A stretch of 64,000 bases of DNA. It comes from Streptomyces sp. LaPpAH-108. Its GTDB lineage: Bacteria > Actinomycetota > Actinomycetes > Streptomycetales > Streptomycetaceae. The number at the start of each line of letters is the position of its first letter. The first letter of the stretch is position 1. Below, piece by piece: positions 1 to 9,441 of this stretch. Position numbers and translations under genes: made by a program. The stretch is from assembly GCF_000373625.1 (NCBI RefSeq), contig NZ_KB891988.1:406052-470051 (forward strand), read 5' to 3'. The notes below the pieces were generated by a model. It made no database searches. It saw only the letters and a program-made list of their open reading frames with translations, and was not told the DNA's origin.

Positions 1-5
1 GGTAG

Positions 6-245
6 TTCGTGAACATCATCGGCGTCTGGGACGACGATGTGGAGCGCCGGGTCGACGGCTACGAGGTCATTCCGTACCCCACCACCCGGGGGTGCGCGGC
101 GGCCTACTACCCGGAGGTGCAGCCGCTGGTCCCGCTGAACAGCCTCGCGGACATCAGCAGGCAGCCGACCTCCAAGGGGATCGTGGTCCGGCTCGAACCG
201 GGCGTCGCGCCTCCCGGCACCAAGCCCACCGAGTTCCGCGACTGA
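6..245 (+). pseudogene. C-terminal fragment of FdhA/YdeP-like molybdopterin oxidoreductase
   Basis: The last ~79 codons resemble the C-terminus of the large formate dehydrogenase-like/YdeP molybdopterin oxidoreductases: an ERR segment, VIPYPTTRGCAAAYYPE, VPLNSLAD and PTSKGIVVRLEP are the conserved end of the molydopterin dinucleotide-binding domain. Family members have about 750 residues, so nearly all of the protein lies outside the window. The reading frame meets TAG at 3-5, directly before Phe-Val-Asn-Ile, where the family normally continues. That suggests a nonsense or frameshift change, or a sequence error at the edge. The GTG at 9 has no convincing ribosome binding site, so an independent 78-residue gene is unlikely. 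The family assignment is fairly safe; the broken status rests on only five upstream bases. Confidence 0.5.
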
Positions 246-311
246 GCGGACGGCGGTTCGGGCCGGACCCCCGAGGGGACCGGCCCGAACTCCGCTTGTC
301 CTGCTGCCCGT

Positions 312-3194
312 TCAGCCCTTCTTCGGGTGCGGGGTGGAGCCGTACGCCGTCAGGAAGCGGTCGCGGAAGGCGTTCATCTTCCACACCGGGGCGTCGTGCG
401 CCGGGCGCAGACCGTCCGACCAGCCCCAGTCCGCGACCTTGTCCAGGACCTTCGGGTCCTTGGCGACGATGGAGATCGGCACGTCACGGCTGGCGTGGTT
501 GCCGCTGACGCGGGCGATGGGCTGGTGGTCGCCGAGGAAGACCAGCACGGTGTCCTTGCTGCCGTAGCGGGTCAGCCACTCGGTGAGCGCGGTGACCGAG
601 TACTGGATCGACTTGCCGTACTCCTCACGGGACTTGGTGGTGTCCGCGATGACGTCGGCCGACTTGTTGCCCGCGGCCTCGATGCCCTTGAAGAGGGAGC
701 CGTCGCCCAGCTGGTCCCAGCCGACCATCTTCGGGATCGGGGCCCACGGCTGGTGACTTGAGGTCAGGATGACCTCGGACATCAGGGACTTGCCGTCGGT
801 GCGCTTCTTGCCGTGGACGCGCTTCTGGAACTGCTCCAGGGCGTACTGGTCGGGCATCGTGGACCAGCTGAACTTCGGGCCCTTGTAGCCGAGTTCGAAG
901 GCGTTGTAGACCTTGTCGAGACCGTAGAAGCTCTGCTCCGGCCACGCCTTCTGCACGCCCGGCATCACGCCGACGGTGTCCCAGTCGCCGGTCTTCTTGA
1001 ACACCTTGGTGAGGCTGAGGTGGTCGCTGGCCATCACCGTGCGGTAGCGCTGCTGATTGCTGATCCACAGCCCTGACAGGGTGGTGGAGTGGCCGAGCCA
1101 GCTGCTGCCGCCGTACGTCGCGGAGGTCAGCCAGCCGCTCTTGGCGTGGTAACCGGCCCTCGCCAGCGCCTTGGTGCGCTCGTCCAGGGTCTTGTCCACA
1201 CCGGGCGCCATGATCGGGTCCTCGATCGCGCTGCGGCCGTAGCTCTCGATGAACGTGAAGAGCATGTCCTTGCCGCGGAGGTCGGGCACGAGCTGGGCGG
1301 GGGGCGTGTCGCCGAAGGCGTCCACCTTCGCGACCTTCCCGAACTCCGCCTCGTCCTTGAGGGTTTCACTCACCCGCTCGGTCTGGCTCCGCATCACCAC
1401 GGCGGTCGTGTCCGACGCGAGTGGTACTCCCGCGAGCTCCAACCCCAGGGAGGAACAGGTGATCCAGGCGACACCGGCGATCAACGTGGCGCGGGTGGCG
1501 GTGCCTTGGTGCCTCGCCACGACATTGCTCAGCCGTACGACGGAGAGGGCCAGCACGACGAACATCACCACCACGGCGACGACCAGTCCCGCCGTCGCCG
1601 CGAGCGTCGCCGTCCGGCCGAGCGAGTCCTCCAGATACGACTGCGCGTCCCCGAGCAGCGTCCAGTCGAGGACCATGTTGAAGTTCCGGCCCAGATACTG
1701 ATGGAACCCCATGTCCAGCCAGTTCAACACCGTCAGCGCGGCCAGCACGACACCGGAGACCGCCGCGAGAACCACCCTGGGCCGCCGCGGCAACGCCAGC
1801 ATCACCGCCGCGCCGACGATCGCCTCCCCCGGGAGCCGGAGAAACTTGGCGGGCCCGATCCCCACGATGCTGCTGGGCATCACGAGCGCCATGACGACGA
1901 GGACTGCGGCGATTGCGGTGAGCGCGAGCGAGATTCCTCGGGCGGGGCCCGGGTTGTTCGCCCGCCAACGGGCGGCCCAGGAGGGGGACTTGTCGGGGGC
2001 CGGGGCGCTGTCTGGTGTCGGGGCGTCGTTGGTCGACTGTGTCGCGTCCTGGACGGCCACCGCCGGGCGGGCGCCCGCGTCCCTGTCCGGGGGTGCGTCT
2101 TCAGAGCCGACCTGGTCGGGGGCTGCGGCGTCCGCGACAGCAGCGGCCTTCCCCTCCTTCGGGGTGTCACCGGTGGCCGGGGTCTTGTCGATGTGCCCCT
2201 CGGCGGCGGTGGTTTCCGCGTCGGTCGGGTCCTGGACCGCCGCCGCAGCGCTCGCGTTGCTGTCCGGGGCCGCGTCGGGGCGCTTCGCAGGGGTGCCCGT
2301 GGCAGCGGTGCCCTTCATGCCTCCCGAGGCGTCACCCGAGCCCTCGGACGCGTCCGCACTTCCGCCCTCGGCGCTGTCCACACCTCGCGTGGGGACGGCC
2401 GCTTCGGCTGTCCTGCCGACCCCGGCGGGGGAGCCACCGCCACTCGCCGACCGGCGCGACTCTCCGTTCGCACGAGGCACGGTGGCCGCTCCGGCGCTAC
2501 CGCTCCGAGTGGCATCCGCGTCTCCCGCAGGGCTGGCCACTTCGGCCTTCGGGCCGCCCCCGGAAGGGGAGGCGCCGCTCGTGTTCTTGGCCGGGGTCGC
2601 CTCGGCGGCGCTGTCCAGAGCGGAATCCACGCCCGAGTCCCCGGCGGGGGGCGCCGGTTGGGCCTTCGTGCTGCCCCCGTTGGGAGGGGCCCCGTTCGCC
2701 TTCCTGCGCGGCTTCCGGTTGGCGCCCGTCGCCGGACTCGCCTCGGCGACGCTGCCCCGGGCGGAGTCCGCGTCCTCCGCGAGAGCGGCCGTCACGCCTC
2801 CGCTCGCTGCCGTAACGGACCCCGTCGGGACGGAATCCACGTCCTCCACGGAAGTGGCCGTCGCGCTACCGGCCGAGGCGGACGTCGCAGAGGCAGACCC
2901 CCCGTCCACGCCCCCCGCAGGGGCGGCGGCGCTCGTGCCCTTCGTGGAGGTGGCAGTCCTCGCCGGACCCGATCCCCGGTCCGTTGCCCCCGCAGGGGCG
3001 GTGGCCGTCTGTACCGGGGCAGACCCCGCGTCCGTTCCTCCCGCAGGGGCAGGGGCCGTTTTCGCCGGGGCGGACTTCGCGCTCGCGCCCCTCGCAGGGG
3101 TGGTCGTCCTCGCCGGACCCGACCCCCCGTCCACGCCCCCCGCAGGGACACCCGCCGGGCTGGGTGACTGGCTCGTGTTCTTTTGGTGAGGCAA
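312..3194 (-). CDS. LTA synthase-like membrane sulfatase with long low-complexity N-terminus
   Basis: Encodes 960 residues. Residues 1 to about 410 are Ala/Thr/Ser/Pro/Gly-rich with repeated PAGG/PAR/AGGVDGGS-like blocks. About 415-630 hold four or five hydrophobic segments. About 640-960 form an alkaline-phosphatase-superfamily sulfatase domain, with TFIESYGRS at its start, a TYGGSSWLGHST motif and a LGDHQP metal-site motif near the C-terminus. This matches the LTA synthase/phosphoglycerol transferase class that works on the outer face of the membrane. The true substrate in a streptomycete is not known. The TTG start is chosen because GGAAGGA lies 8 nt upstream. The N-terminal extension is far longer than in ordinary family members and could be partly untranslated if a later start is used. 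It stands alone, divergent from nothing close. Confidence 0.8.
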   Translation of the reverse strand: MPHQKNTSQSPSPAGVPAGGVDGGSGPARTTTPARGASAKSAPAKTAPAPAGGTDAGSAPVQTATAPAGATDRGSGPARTATSTKGTSAAAPAGGVDGGSASATSASAGSATATSVEDVDSVPTGSVTAASGGVTAALAEDADSARGSVAEASPATGANRKPRRKANGAPPNGGSTKAQPAPPAGDSGVDSALDSAAEATPAKNTSGASPSGGGPKAEVASPAGDADATRSGSAGAATVPRANGESRRSASGGGSPAGVGRTAEAAVPTRGVDSAEGGSADASEGSGDASGGMKGTAATGTPAKRPDAAPDSNASAAAAVQDPTDAETTAAEGHIDKTPATGDTPKEGKAAAVADAAAPDQVGSEDAPPDRDAGARPAVAVQDATQSTNDAPTPDSAPAPDKSPSWAARWRANNPGPARGISLALTAIAAVLVVMALVMPSSIVGIGPAKFLRLPGEAIVGAAVMLALPRRPRVVLAAVSGVVLAALTVLNWLDMGFHQYLGRNFNMVLDWTLLGDAQSYLEDSLGRTATLAATAGLVVAVVVMFVVLALSVVRLSNVVARHQGTATRATLIAGVAWITCSSLGLELAGVPLASDTTAVVMRSQTERVSETLKDEAEFGKVAKVDAFGDTPPAQLVPDLRGKDMLFTFIESYGRSAIEDPIMAPGVDKTLDERTKALARAGYHAKSGWLTSATYGGSSWLGHSTTLSGLWISNQQRYRTVMASDHLSLTKVFKKTGDWDTVGVMPGVQKAWPEQSFYGLDKVYNAFELGYKGPKFSWSTMPDQYALEQFQKRVHGKKRTDGKSLMSEVILTSSHQPWAPIPKMVGWDQLGDGSLFKGIEAAGNKSADVIADTTKSREEYGKSIQYSVTALTEWLTRYGSKDTVLVFLGDHQPIARVSGNHASRDVPISIVAKDPKVLDKVADWGWSDGLRPAHDAPVWKMNAFRDRFLTAYGSTPHPKKG

Positions 3195-3374
3195 CCCGGG
3201 GGTCCTTCCGTGCGCGGGCTGGGGCGGGGGAGTGGGGGCGGGCCGCGCTGGGGAGGCTGGGCGGACCGGTTCCGGGCCGGTCCGCCTGGCCCGCCGCCCT
3301 TCCGTACGGGCCGCCGCCGACCCACGTTCAGGGCGCTCGGCAAATACCGGGCAAACGCCCGGTCAAGGCTGATG

Positions 3375-5318
3375 TCACGCGCCTCCGACCGCCGTGAGCA
3401 GGGCGAGCGGAGCCGCCGCCGAGCGGGATTCCCGTACGCAGGCGTGCGGGTACGGTACCGGCTCCGGATGCGTGTCGCGGTCGTACCCCGCCAGGACCTC
3501 GGGCAGCCGGTGACCGCCCGCCGTCGCCGCGTCCACCAGCCCATGGGCGACCGCGCGGGCCTCGTCGTGGAGGCCGTAGCGGGCGAGGCCGAGGGTGATG
3601 AGCGCGTTGTCGTGCGGCCAGACCGAGCCCCGGTGGTAGGAGAGCGGGTGGTAGGCCGCCTGGCCCGAGGCGAGCGTGCGGACGCCCCAGCCGGAGAAGA
3701 AGTCCGGCTCAAGGAGGCGGCGGCCCACCACCTCCCCGTACTCCTTGTCCAGCAGCCCCGACCACAGCAGATGCCCCGCGTCGGAGGCCAGCGCGTCTAT
3801 CCGGCGCCCCTCACCGTCCAGCGCGAGCGCGGGGAAGGACCGTTCCCGCATCCAGAAGTCCCGCTGGAAACGGTCACGGAGGTCGGCCGCCGCCTGTTCC
3901 AGGAGCGCGGCGTACGTCCCGTCGTCCCACACCGTCCGCGCCACCCACGCCGTGCGGCGCAGCGCGTCGTAGGCGTACCCCTGCGCCCCCGCCGCCATCA
4001 CCGCGCCGGTCGGCCGGGTGCCGTCGGCGCAGCAGATCGCGCCGGGGGAGTCCTTCCAGTTCTGGTTGGCGAGGCCGCCCTCGTCGGCGCGGTAGACCAG
4101 ATAGCCGCGCGAGGTCAGCCCGCCGTGGTCCAGCATCCAGCCGATCGCCGCGCGGGCGTGCGGCTCCAGACGCCGGGCGAGCACCGCGTCCCCGGTCCGC
4201 TCCACGTACGCGCCGAGCAGGACGAGGAAGAGCGGGGTGGCGTCGACCGAGCCGTAGTACCGCCCGTACGGCACCTGCCCGAAGTGGGCGAGCTCGCCAT
4301 GGCGCACCTCGTGCACGATCTTGCCGGGCTGGGCGAGCGGGGAGCGGCCGGTGCCGGTTCCGGTGGCCTGGGTGGCGGCGAGCGCGGGCAGCGTGGCGGC
4401 GGCCAGTTGCGGCCGGTACGGCAGCGCGAACAGCGCTGTCAGCAGGGCGTCCCGGCCCAGCAGCGCGAGGAACCAGGGCGCCCCGCCCGCCGGTACGCGC
4501 AGCTCCTCCCCGTCCGGCCCGGTCGCCGGAACCTGGAGCGAGGCCAGGTCGTCCAGGCCCCGCGAACAGGCCGCCGCCAGCTCGGGCCAGCCGGTCGGGA
4601 AGGCCACGCCCTCCACGAACCGCCCCTGGAGACCGGTGAGTTGTTCCCGCACCGCCGAGGGCGAGCGCGGCACCCGCACCGCCCGCCGGTCCCCGTGCGG
4701 CCGGGCCACCACCCGCACCAGCAGCTCCGCGCTGCCGTACGGCGGCAGTTCGAGCGTCCACACCAGCCGCCGCGCCCCCGTCCCGGTCTCCTCCACCGCC
4801 TCCGGAGCGGGATCGGCGGTGACGGACGTACAGGAGCGCCACTCCCCGCGCCGGTAGCCGAACTCGATCCCGTCGTCCAGGACTTGGCGGGTGCGGACGG
4901 CCCCGGTCTTGGCGTACGTACGGTGGTCGGAGCGCAGCTCGAACTGGTCCGCGAAGTCGGCGTCCACGGTGAGCCCGAGCCGCACCGTGGCGGTCACCGC
5001 GAGATTGCTGGTCACCTTCAGCGACTCCACGAACGCCCGGTCCCCGACGGCCTGTTCGCGCCACAGGGTGTACGGCGGCGGCTCCTGACGCCCCCCGCGC
5101 GGCACCAGCACACAGCGCGCCGTGTCCCCGTCCGCGACCGGCGTCAGCACCTCGGGCACCGCGCCGTCCACGGTGAGCTGCCAGCGGCTGAGATGCCGGG
5201 CGTCGCGCACGAACACGCCGTCCGGGGAGCCGCCGCCGCGCACCCCGCCGATGTCGCCCCCGTCCCCCACGGCGGCGAACGTCGCCCCGCGCACGAACAG
5301 ATGATGCCGCTCCGTCAT
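3375..5318 (-). CDS. Glycogen debranching-type glucosidase (amylo-alpha-1,6-glucosidase family)
   Basis: Encodes 647 residues. The first ~200 residues match the N-terminal beta-domain of glycogen-debranching-type proteins (FVRDARHLSRW and following). The rest is an (alpha/alpha)6 barrel with HFGQVPYGRYYGSVDATPLF, NQNWKDSPGAI and YHRGSVWPHDNA, typical of GH15/GH63-like amylo-alpha-1,6-glucosidases. Acidic residues of the NQNWKDS and SVWPHDN segments are the likely catalytic ones; the exact substrate (alpha-glucan, sucrose or a glucosyl osmolyte) cannot be read. The ATG overlaps the stop of the upstream glycosidase gene by four bases (ATGA), so the two are translationally coupled. With the divergent ROK gene they form a sugar-regulated locus. 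Confidence 0.85.
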   Translation of the reverse strand: MTERHHLFVRGATFAAVGDGGDIGGVRGGGSPDGVFVRDARHLSRWQLTVDGAVPEVLTPVADGDTARCVLVPRGGRQEPPPYTLWREQAVGDRAFVESLKVTSNLAVTATVRLGLTVDADFADQFELRSDHRTYAKTGAVRTRQVLDDGIEFGYRRGEWRSCTSVTADPAPEAVEETGTGARRLVWTLELPPYGSAELLVRVVARPHGDRRAVRVPRSPSAVREQLTGLQGRFVEGVAFPTGWPELAAACSRGLDDLASLQVPATGPDGEELRVPAGGAPWFLALLGRDALLTALFALPYRPQLAAATLPALAATQATGTGTGRSPLAQPGKIVHEVRHGELAHFGQVPYGRYYGSVDATPLFLVLLGAYVERTGDAVLARRLEPHARAAIGWMLDHGGLTSRGYLVYRADEGGLANQNWKDSPGAICCADGTRPTGAVMAAGAQGYAYDALRRTAWVARTVWDDGTYAALLEQAAADLRDRFQRDFWMRERSFPALALDGEGRRIDALASDAGHLLWSGLLDKEYGEVVGRRLLEPDFFSGWGVRTLASGQAAYHPLSYHRGSVWPHDNALITLGLARYGLHDEARAVAHGLVDAATAGGHRLPEVLAGYDRDTHPEPVPYPHACVRESRSAAAPLALLTAVGGA

Positions 5319-6763
5319 CGGTCCCCTCCCTCGTCCGTCCTGCCGCCGCTGTGGCTCAGGAGCGTGTCGTGCGAATCGCCTGTGTCTCTACGTCCGTTGC
5401 CGCCCGGCTCCCCGTGCAGCAGATCGAGGGTGAGCGCCGCCGTCCAGCCGAACGCCGGTGCCCCGCAGGCCGCGCCGGTGTGCGGGTCGACGTACTCCGC
5501 GAAGCCCGAGGAATCCGCCGTACGCAGAAAGGCGGTGCGCAGCCCGTCCGCCAACTGCCGCTCTCCGTAAGCCCGCAGCCCCCGCTCGATCAGCCAGGCG
5601 GTGTTGAACCAGGCCGGGCCGCGCCAGTAGCGGTGCGGGTCGAACGCCTCGCCCAACAGGTCGTAACTGGGCACGAGTCGAGTAGTGGTGCCGAGCCCGA
5701 AGTGCGGGCCGCGCAGGGTGCGTACGAGCGCCGCGGCCACCTCGCGGGGCAGCCCCGGCAGCAGCAGCGGGACCAGGCCCGTCACGCCCCGCTCGCGCAC
5801 CGGGCCGCCGCCGCGCAGGTCCCGGCAGAGGAACATGCCCCGCGACGCGTCCCACAGCCGCTCCACCAGGGCCTCCGTCAGCCGCTCGGCGCGCGCGTGG
5901 CGGGCGGTGCCGGGGGCGCCCAGCTCCCGGGCGATCTCGGCGAGAGCGTGCTCGGAGGCGATCAGCAGCGCGTTGAACGCCGGGTCCTCCACGGCGAACT
6001 CCCCGCCCCCGTCGGCGTATTCACCGTCCCGGTAGTCGGCCGCGAGCCGCACGTACCGCCCGTAGTCCAGATCCGTCGGCCGGTCCTCGGGCGAGCCGTG
6101 GGCGAGGTCCGCGCGGCGGAAGGAGCGGGCCGGGGCGGGACGGACGCGGGCCAACGGGGCGTCCCAGCAAGGGCTGTTGTCCATCCCCTGCTCCCAGGGG
6201 TGCACCACCGAGACCAGTCCGCCCCCGCCGAGGTCGCGCCGGTGCAGCAGATAGCGGTGCCAGGCGGCCAGCCGGGGATAGAGGCGGGCGAGGAAGCCGC
6301 GCGCCCGCGACAGGCCCGGGTCGGCCCGGTGCACCAGCCACGCGGCCAGCGCGTGCACGGGTGGCTGCACGATGCCGGACGTCTGTACCGTGCGCGGGGC
6401 GCCCGCGGCGCGTCCGGCGGCCGAGGAGCGCCAGAAGTCGGGGCTCGGGAAGTACGCGTCGAGCGGCACGGAGGGGTGGAAGACGATGTGCGGCACGCGC
6501 CCGTCGGCCCACTGCGCCGCCAGCAGCGTCTCCAGCTCGGTCTGGGCCCGCAGCGGCGACAGATGGCGCAGCCCGATCGCGATGAAGGCCGAGTCCCAGG
6601 ACCACTGGTGCGGATACAGGCTCCGCGAGGGGACCGTCGAGGCGCCCGTCCAGTTCGTGTGCAATACGCGAGCGGCCCTGACGTGCAGCGACGCCGTGGG
6701 TGGCGGATCGTATGCGATCTCGCGCTCCGTGACACGGGCAGTGAGCTGGGCAGTGCGATCCAC
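5315..6763 (-). CDS. MGH1/GH63-like glycoside hydrolase
   Basis: Encodes 482 residues from a GTG at 6763 preceded by GGGGAG at 6-nt spacing. The open frame extends further upstream, but that part lies over the divergent ROK gene and is not credible. Family motifs are LYPHQWSWDSAFIAIGLRHL near residue 40, VHPWEQGMDNSPCWD mid-protein, YWRGPAWFNTAWLI and GFAEYVDPHTG near the end. These are characteristic of mannosylglycerate-hydrolase-like/GH63 glucosidases. The protein is cytoplasmic (no signal peptide). It is the first gene of a two-gene operon with the debranching-type enzyme, and its promoter faces that of the ROK regulator. It probably trims an intracellular glucoside or mannosyl/glucosyl-glycerate-type solute; the substrate is inferred only from family. 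Confidence 0.83.
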   Translation of the reverse strand: MDRTAQLTARVTEREIAYDPPPTASLHVRAARVLHTNWTGASTVPSRSLYPHQWSWDSAFIAIGLRHLSPLRAQTELETLLAAQWADGRVPHIVFHPSVPLDAYFPSPDFWRSSAAGRAAGAPRTVQTSGIVQPPVHALAAWLVHRADPGLSRARGFLARLYPRLAAWHRYLLHRRDLGGGGLVSVVHPWEQGMDNSPCWDAPLARVRPAPARSFRRADLAHGSPEDRPTDLDYGRYVRLAADYRDGEYADGGGEFAVEDPAFNALLIASEHALAEIARELGAPGTARHARAERLTEALVERLWDASRGMFLCRDLRGGGPVRERGVTGLVPLLLPGLPREVAAALVRTLRGPHFGLGTTTRLVPSYDLLGEAFDPHRYWRGPAWFNTAWLIERGLRAYGERQLADGLRTAFLRTADSSGFAEYVDPHTGAACGAPAFGWTAALTLDLLHGEPGGNGRRDTGDSHDTLLSHSGGRTDEGGDR

Positions 6764-6812
6764 TCGGGGCTCCCCGAAGACGTCCGGCCGGCCAGGTTTG
6801 GTTGTGTCTACC

Positions 6813-6877
6813 GCAGGGTTACGTCTATTTAACACGCAAAACTCAATATGTAATGCAAGCTTGAGGAACACAAGGGG
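6813..6877. promoter_or_regulatory. Divergent promoter region of glycosidase operon and ROK gene
   Basis: This is a short AT-rich stretch within very G+C-rich DNA. On the plus strand TTTAAC (6829-6834) and TAATGC (6852-6857) have 17-nt spacing and could be the ROK promoter. On the minus strand TTGCAT near 6858 followed about 18 nt later by a TTAAAT-like hexamer could drive the glycosidase operon. The ribosome binding site AAGGGGG before the ROK ATG is also here. ROK repressors usually bind such shared regions, but no clean palindrome was found. Promoter elements are read by eye. Confidence 0.45.
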
Positions 6878-6883
6878 GTGTGC

Positions 6884-8113
6884 ATGACCGGACGGGTCGG
6901 CAGGACGGGACGGACGGCCAGGGGAGGGGCCCAGGCGAGCGCCGGGGACCTGCTCGAACTGGTACGCAGCGGGCGCGCGGTCACCCGCGGCGCCCTCCAG
7001 CAGATGACCGGACTCTCCCGCGCGACCGTCGGCCAGCGCCTGGACCGGCTCTTCCGCGCGGGCTGGCTGCGCGAGGGTGCGGGCGGCCCGGTGGACTCCC
7101 CGCTCGGCGGACGCCCCGCCGTCACCCTGGAGTTCGACGGCTCCCACGCCGTCGTCCTCGCCGCCGACCTGGACACCCGGCACGCCCGCGCCGCCGTCCT
7201 CACCCTGACCGGCGAGATCCTGGCCGAGCACTCCGGCACCCTCGTCGTGGAGGACGGACCCGAGGCGGTCCTCGCCGAACTCGGCCGCTGGTTCGCCCGG
7301 TTGCTCACCGAGGCGGACCACCGCCCCGAGGAGGTCTGCGGCATCGGGCTCGGCGTGCCAGGCCCCGTGGACAGCGAGACCGGCCGCGTGATCCAGCCCC
7401 CGATGATGACCGGCTGGGACGGCTACGACATAAGGGGCCGCCTCTCCCGCGCCTTCACCGAACACACCGGCGCCCCCGCCGTCCCGGTCCTCGTGGACAA
7501 CGACGCCAACCTCATGGCCTACGGCGAGCAGCGCACCGGACACCCCGACTGCGCCGCGTTCGTGCTGGTCAAGGTGTCCACCGGCATCGGCGCCGGGGTC
7601 GTCGTGGACGGCGCGCTCTACCGGGGCATCGACGGCGGCGCGGGCGACATCGGGCACATCCGCGTCGGCACCGACGCGCTGTGCCGGTGCGGGTCCTACG
7701 GCTGCCTCGCGGCCGTCGCCAGCGGGGGCGCCGTCGCCCGGCGGCTCGCGGAGGCGGGGGTACCGGCCGCCTCCGGCTCGGACGTACGGGAACTCCTCGC
7801 GGCGGGCGACCCCCAGGCGGCGGCGCTGGCCCGCGAGGCCGGACGCCAGGTCGGAGACGTCCTGGCCACGGTCGTCACCCTCCTCAACCCCGGCGTCCTG
7901 ATGATCGCGGGCGACCTGGCGGGCACGCCGTTCGTGACCGGCGTACGGGAACTCCTCTACCAGCGGGCTCTGCCTCGCTCCACGGCCCACCTCGACGTGG
8001 TGACTGCCCGTCTGGGGGAGCGGGCGGGGGTGATCGGCGCGGGGGCGCTGGTGGTGGAGCATCTGTACGCGCCGGAGCGGGTGGAGGAGCGGTTGGTGGC
8101 GCTGGGGGTGTGA
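6884..8113 (+). CDS. ROK family transcriptional regulator
   Basis: Encodes 409 residues. An N-terminal winged helix (about residues 15-80; SGRAVTRGALQQMTGLSRATV) precedes a ROK sugar-kinase-like domain. The domain carries the phosphate-loop region GVPGPV, the GDIGHIRVG segment and the zinc motif CRCGSYGCL. The family are sugar-responsive repressors or activators. The ATG at 6884 was chosen over GTG 6878 because the purine run AAGGGGG at 6872-6878 then lies at usable spacing. The divergent neighbours are two intracellular glycosidases, so it most likely controls them in response to a sugar or sugar phosphate. Confidence 0.88.
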   Translation: MTGRVGRTGRTARGGAQASAGDLLELVRSGRAVTRGALQQMTGLSRATVGQRLDRLFRAGWLREGAGGPVDSPLGGRPAVTLEFDGSHAVVLAADLDTRHARAAVLTLTGEILAEHSGTLVVEDGPEAVLAELGRWFARLLTEADHRPEEVCGIGLGVPGPVDSETGRVIQPPMMTGWDGYDIRGRLSRAFTEHTGAPAVPVLVDNDANLMAYGEQRTGHPDCAAFVLVKVSTGIGAGVVVDGALYRGIDGGAGDIGHIRVGTDALCRCGSYGCLAAVASGGAVARRLAEAGVPAASGSDVRELLAAGDPQAAALAREAGRQVGDVLATVVTLLNPGVLMIAGDLAGTPFVTGVRELLYQRALPRSTAHLDVVTARLGERAGVIGAGALVVEHLYAPERVEERLVALGV

Positions 8114-9441
8114 GGTGGCGGTGGCGCTTCGCGCAGAGCGGGGAGGGTGGCGTGGGTGTGCCGGGGGCGGAGGTTCCGGGGCCGCGCCCCGCCGCGTCCC
8201 GTGGACGAGTGGGGTTGCGCGCTTGCGGAGGGTTTGCGAGGGGTGGCGTGGGGCTGATCCCGAGGAAGGGGGTGTGTCCCGCTCGCGGACGGGGGCGTTC
8301 GTGAGGGGGCCCTCACCAGCGACGACGCCCGTACCGTCGCCCGGGTGCGCGGCGGGCGGCGGCTCGGGCCCGGTGGGTCTGCCGCTCCCGCGTGCGGTGG
8401 CCCGGGTGCGGGCGGACGACGCGGTGGACGGCGGTGCGGCACTGGTTTAGAGGGAATGGGGCCCCGGGAGAGGGCCCGGTTCTTGAGCGGGGCGGCGTTT
8501 GTCGGCGGTCGCCCCCCTGAGCAGGACCGGCTGGGCTCACGGAGCCTCTGCTGGTCCCCGGCCAGGGCCGACACTCCTTTCCAGGCGCCTCTTCCTCGGA
8601 CCGGAGTCAGCGCCCCTCAGGGACCTTCGCCCCCTCGGCGCAGCCCGGCTGCCCTTAGGCAATCCCGGCCCCATGCGCCCGGAGCGGAGCAGATCCGGAG
8701 TTCCCTCGGGAAACTCACCGCTCCCCGGGCCACGGCTCGGCGTCCCTTCCGGGAAAACCTCGCGATCCGCTCAGGGCCGGACCGCCACCGCTTCCGGGAG
8801 ATCCGTTCCGCCTTACTCAGCGCCGGAGCCCCACCGCCTCCGGGAGGTCCACGCCGAGGACGCGTCGGCGGACGGAACAGCGGTGCCGAGCCGTGCCGCC
8901 GCGCCGTCCGGCGGCATCTCCAGCGCCGTCGGACAGGCGCTGTGCACCATCCAGGTTTCCGTAAGGGGATTCGGGCCCGCCCGGCGGCGCACCGGTCGTC
9001 GTTCCGCCCACGCACCGCGCGGAGCGCCCCCGTGTCGGCCGTGTTTCCGGCGCGCGTCGCCGTCCGCATGGTGAAAATCCGGGGCCTGTGGCAGCGTGAT
9101 TCTCGCCACCCTTGATAAGGGGAGCGCTCAGATGAGCGGATCATCGGCGGGTGCACTTCTCCAAGGGGTGGCACTCGGTGCCACCCCTTGGCCGTTCAAT
9201 GATCGAAATCAAACGCGCCGAAGCCCGCTCGTATGAGCGGAGCGACCCGCCTGAACAGAGGTGTGCGTTCAAGAGTTGAAAACACGTGTGGCCGTGCCCT
9301 TGCCCTGCCTTTGCTTTAGATCCTGTGGCAGACGGCTGGTTACAGGCTTATGACGCACTACTGGACGTACCCAGGTGCCTTCGATCTGGGTATGTTCCTC
9401 GCCGTCAGGGCAGCCACCGCGGCCTCAAGGAGTCGAGACCC
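8114..9441. other. 1.3-kb stretch with no recognisable gene
   Basis: No convincing coding region was found between the ROK gene and ppdK. Several long open frames exist on both strands, but they are Arg/Pro/Gly-rich, match no family and are what G+C-rich DNA gives by chance. The segment holds a perfect 31-base hairpin at 9161-9191 and presumably the ppdK promoter in 9240-9430, for example TTACAG or TGGACG boxes with TATGAC or TATGTT downstream. None of these is clear enough to call. A small RNA or leader transcript is possible. Confidence 0.5.
9161..9191. terminator. Perfect hairpin with 14-bp arms
   Basis: CCAAGGGGTGGCAC at 9161-9174 is repeated perfectly inverted at 9178-9191, with a three-base loop. 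No gene ends close upstream on either strand and no T-run follows. It may terminate an unannotated transcript from the gene-free region or be a structured leader element of ppdK. Confidence 0.5.

Noticed and set aside
8617..9174. Minus-strand frames of 185 and 98 residues before ppdK
   Set aside because: Arg/Gly/Pro-rich, no start signals, no family resemblance.
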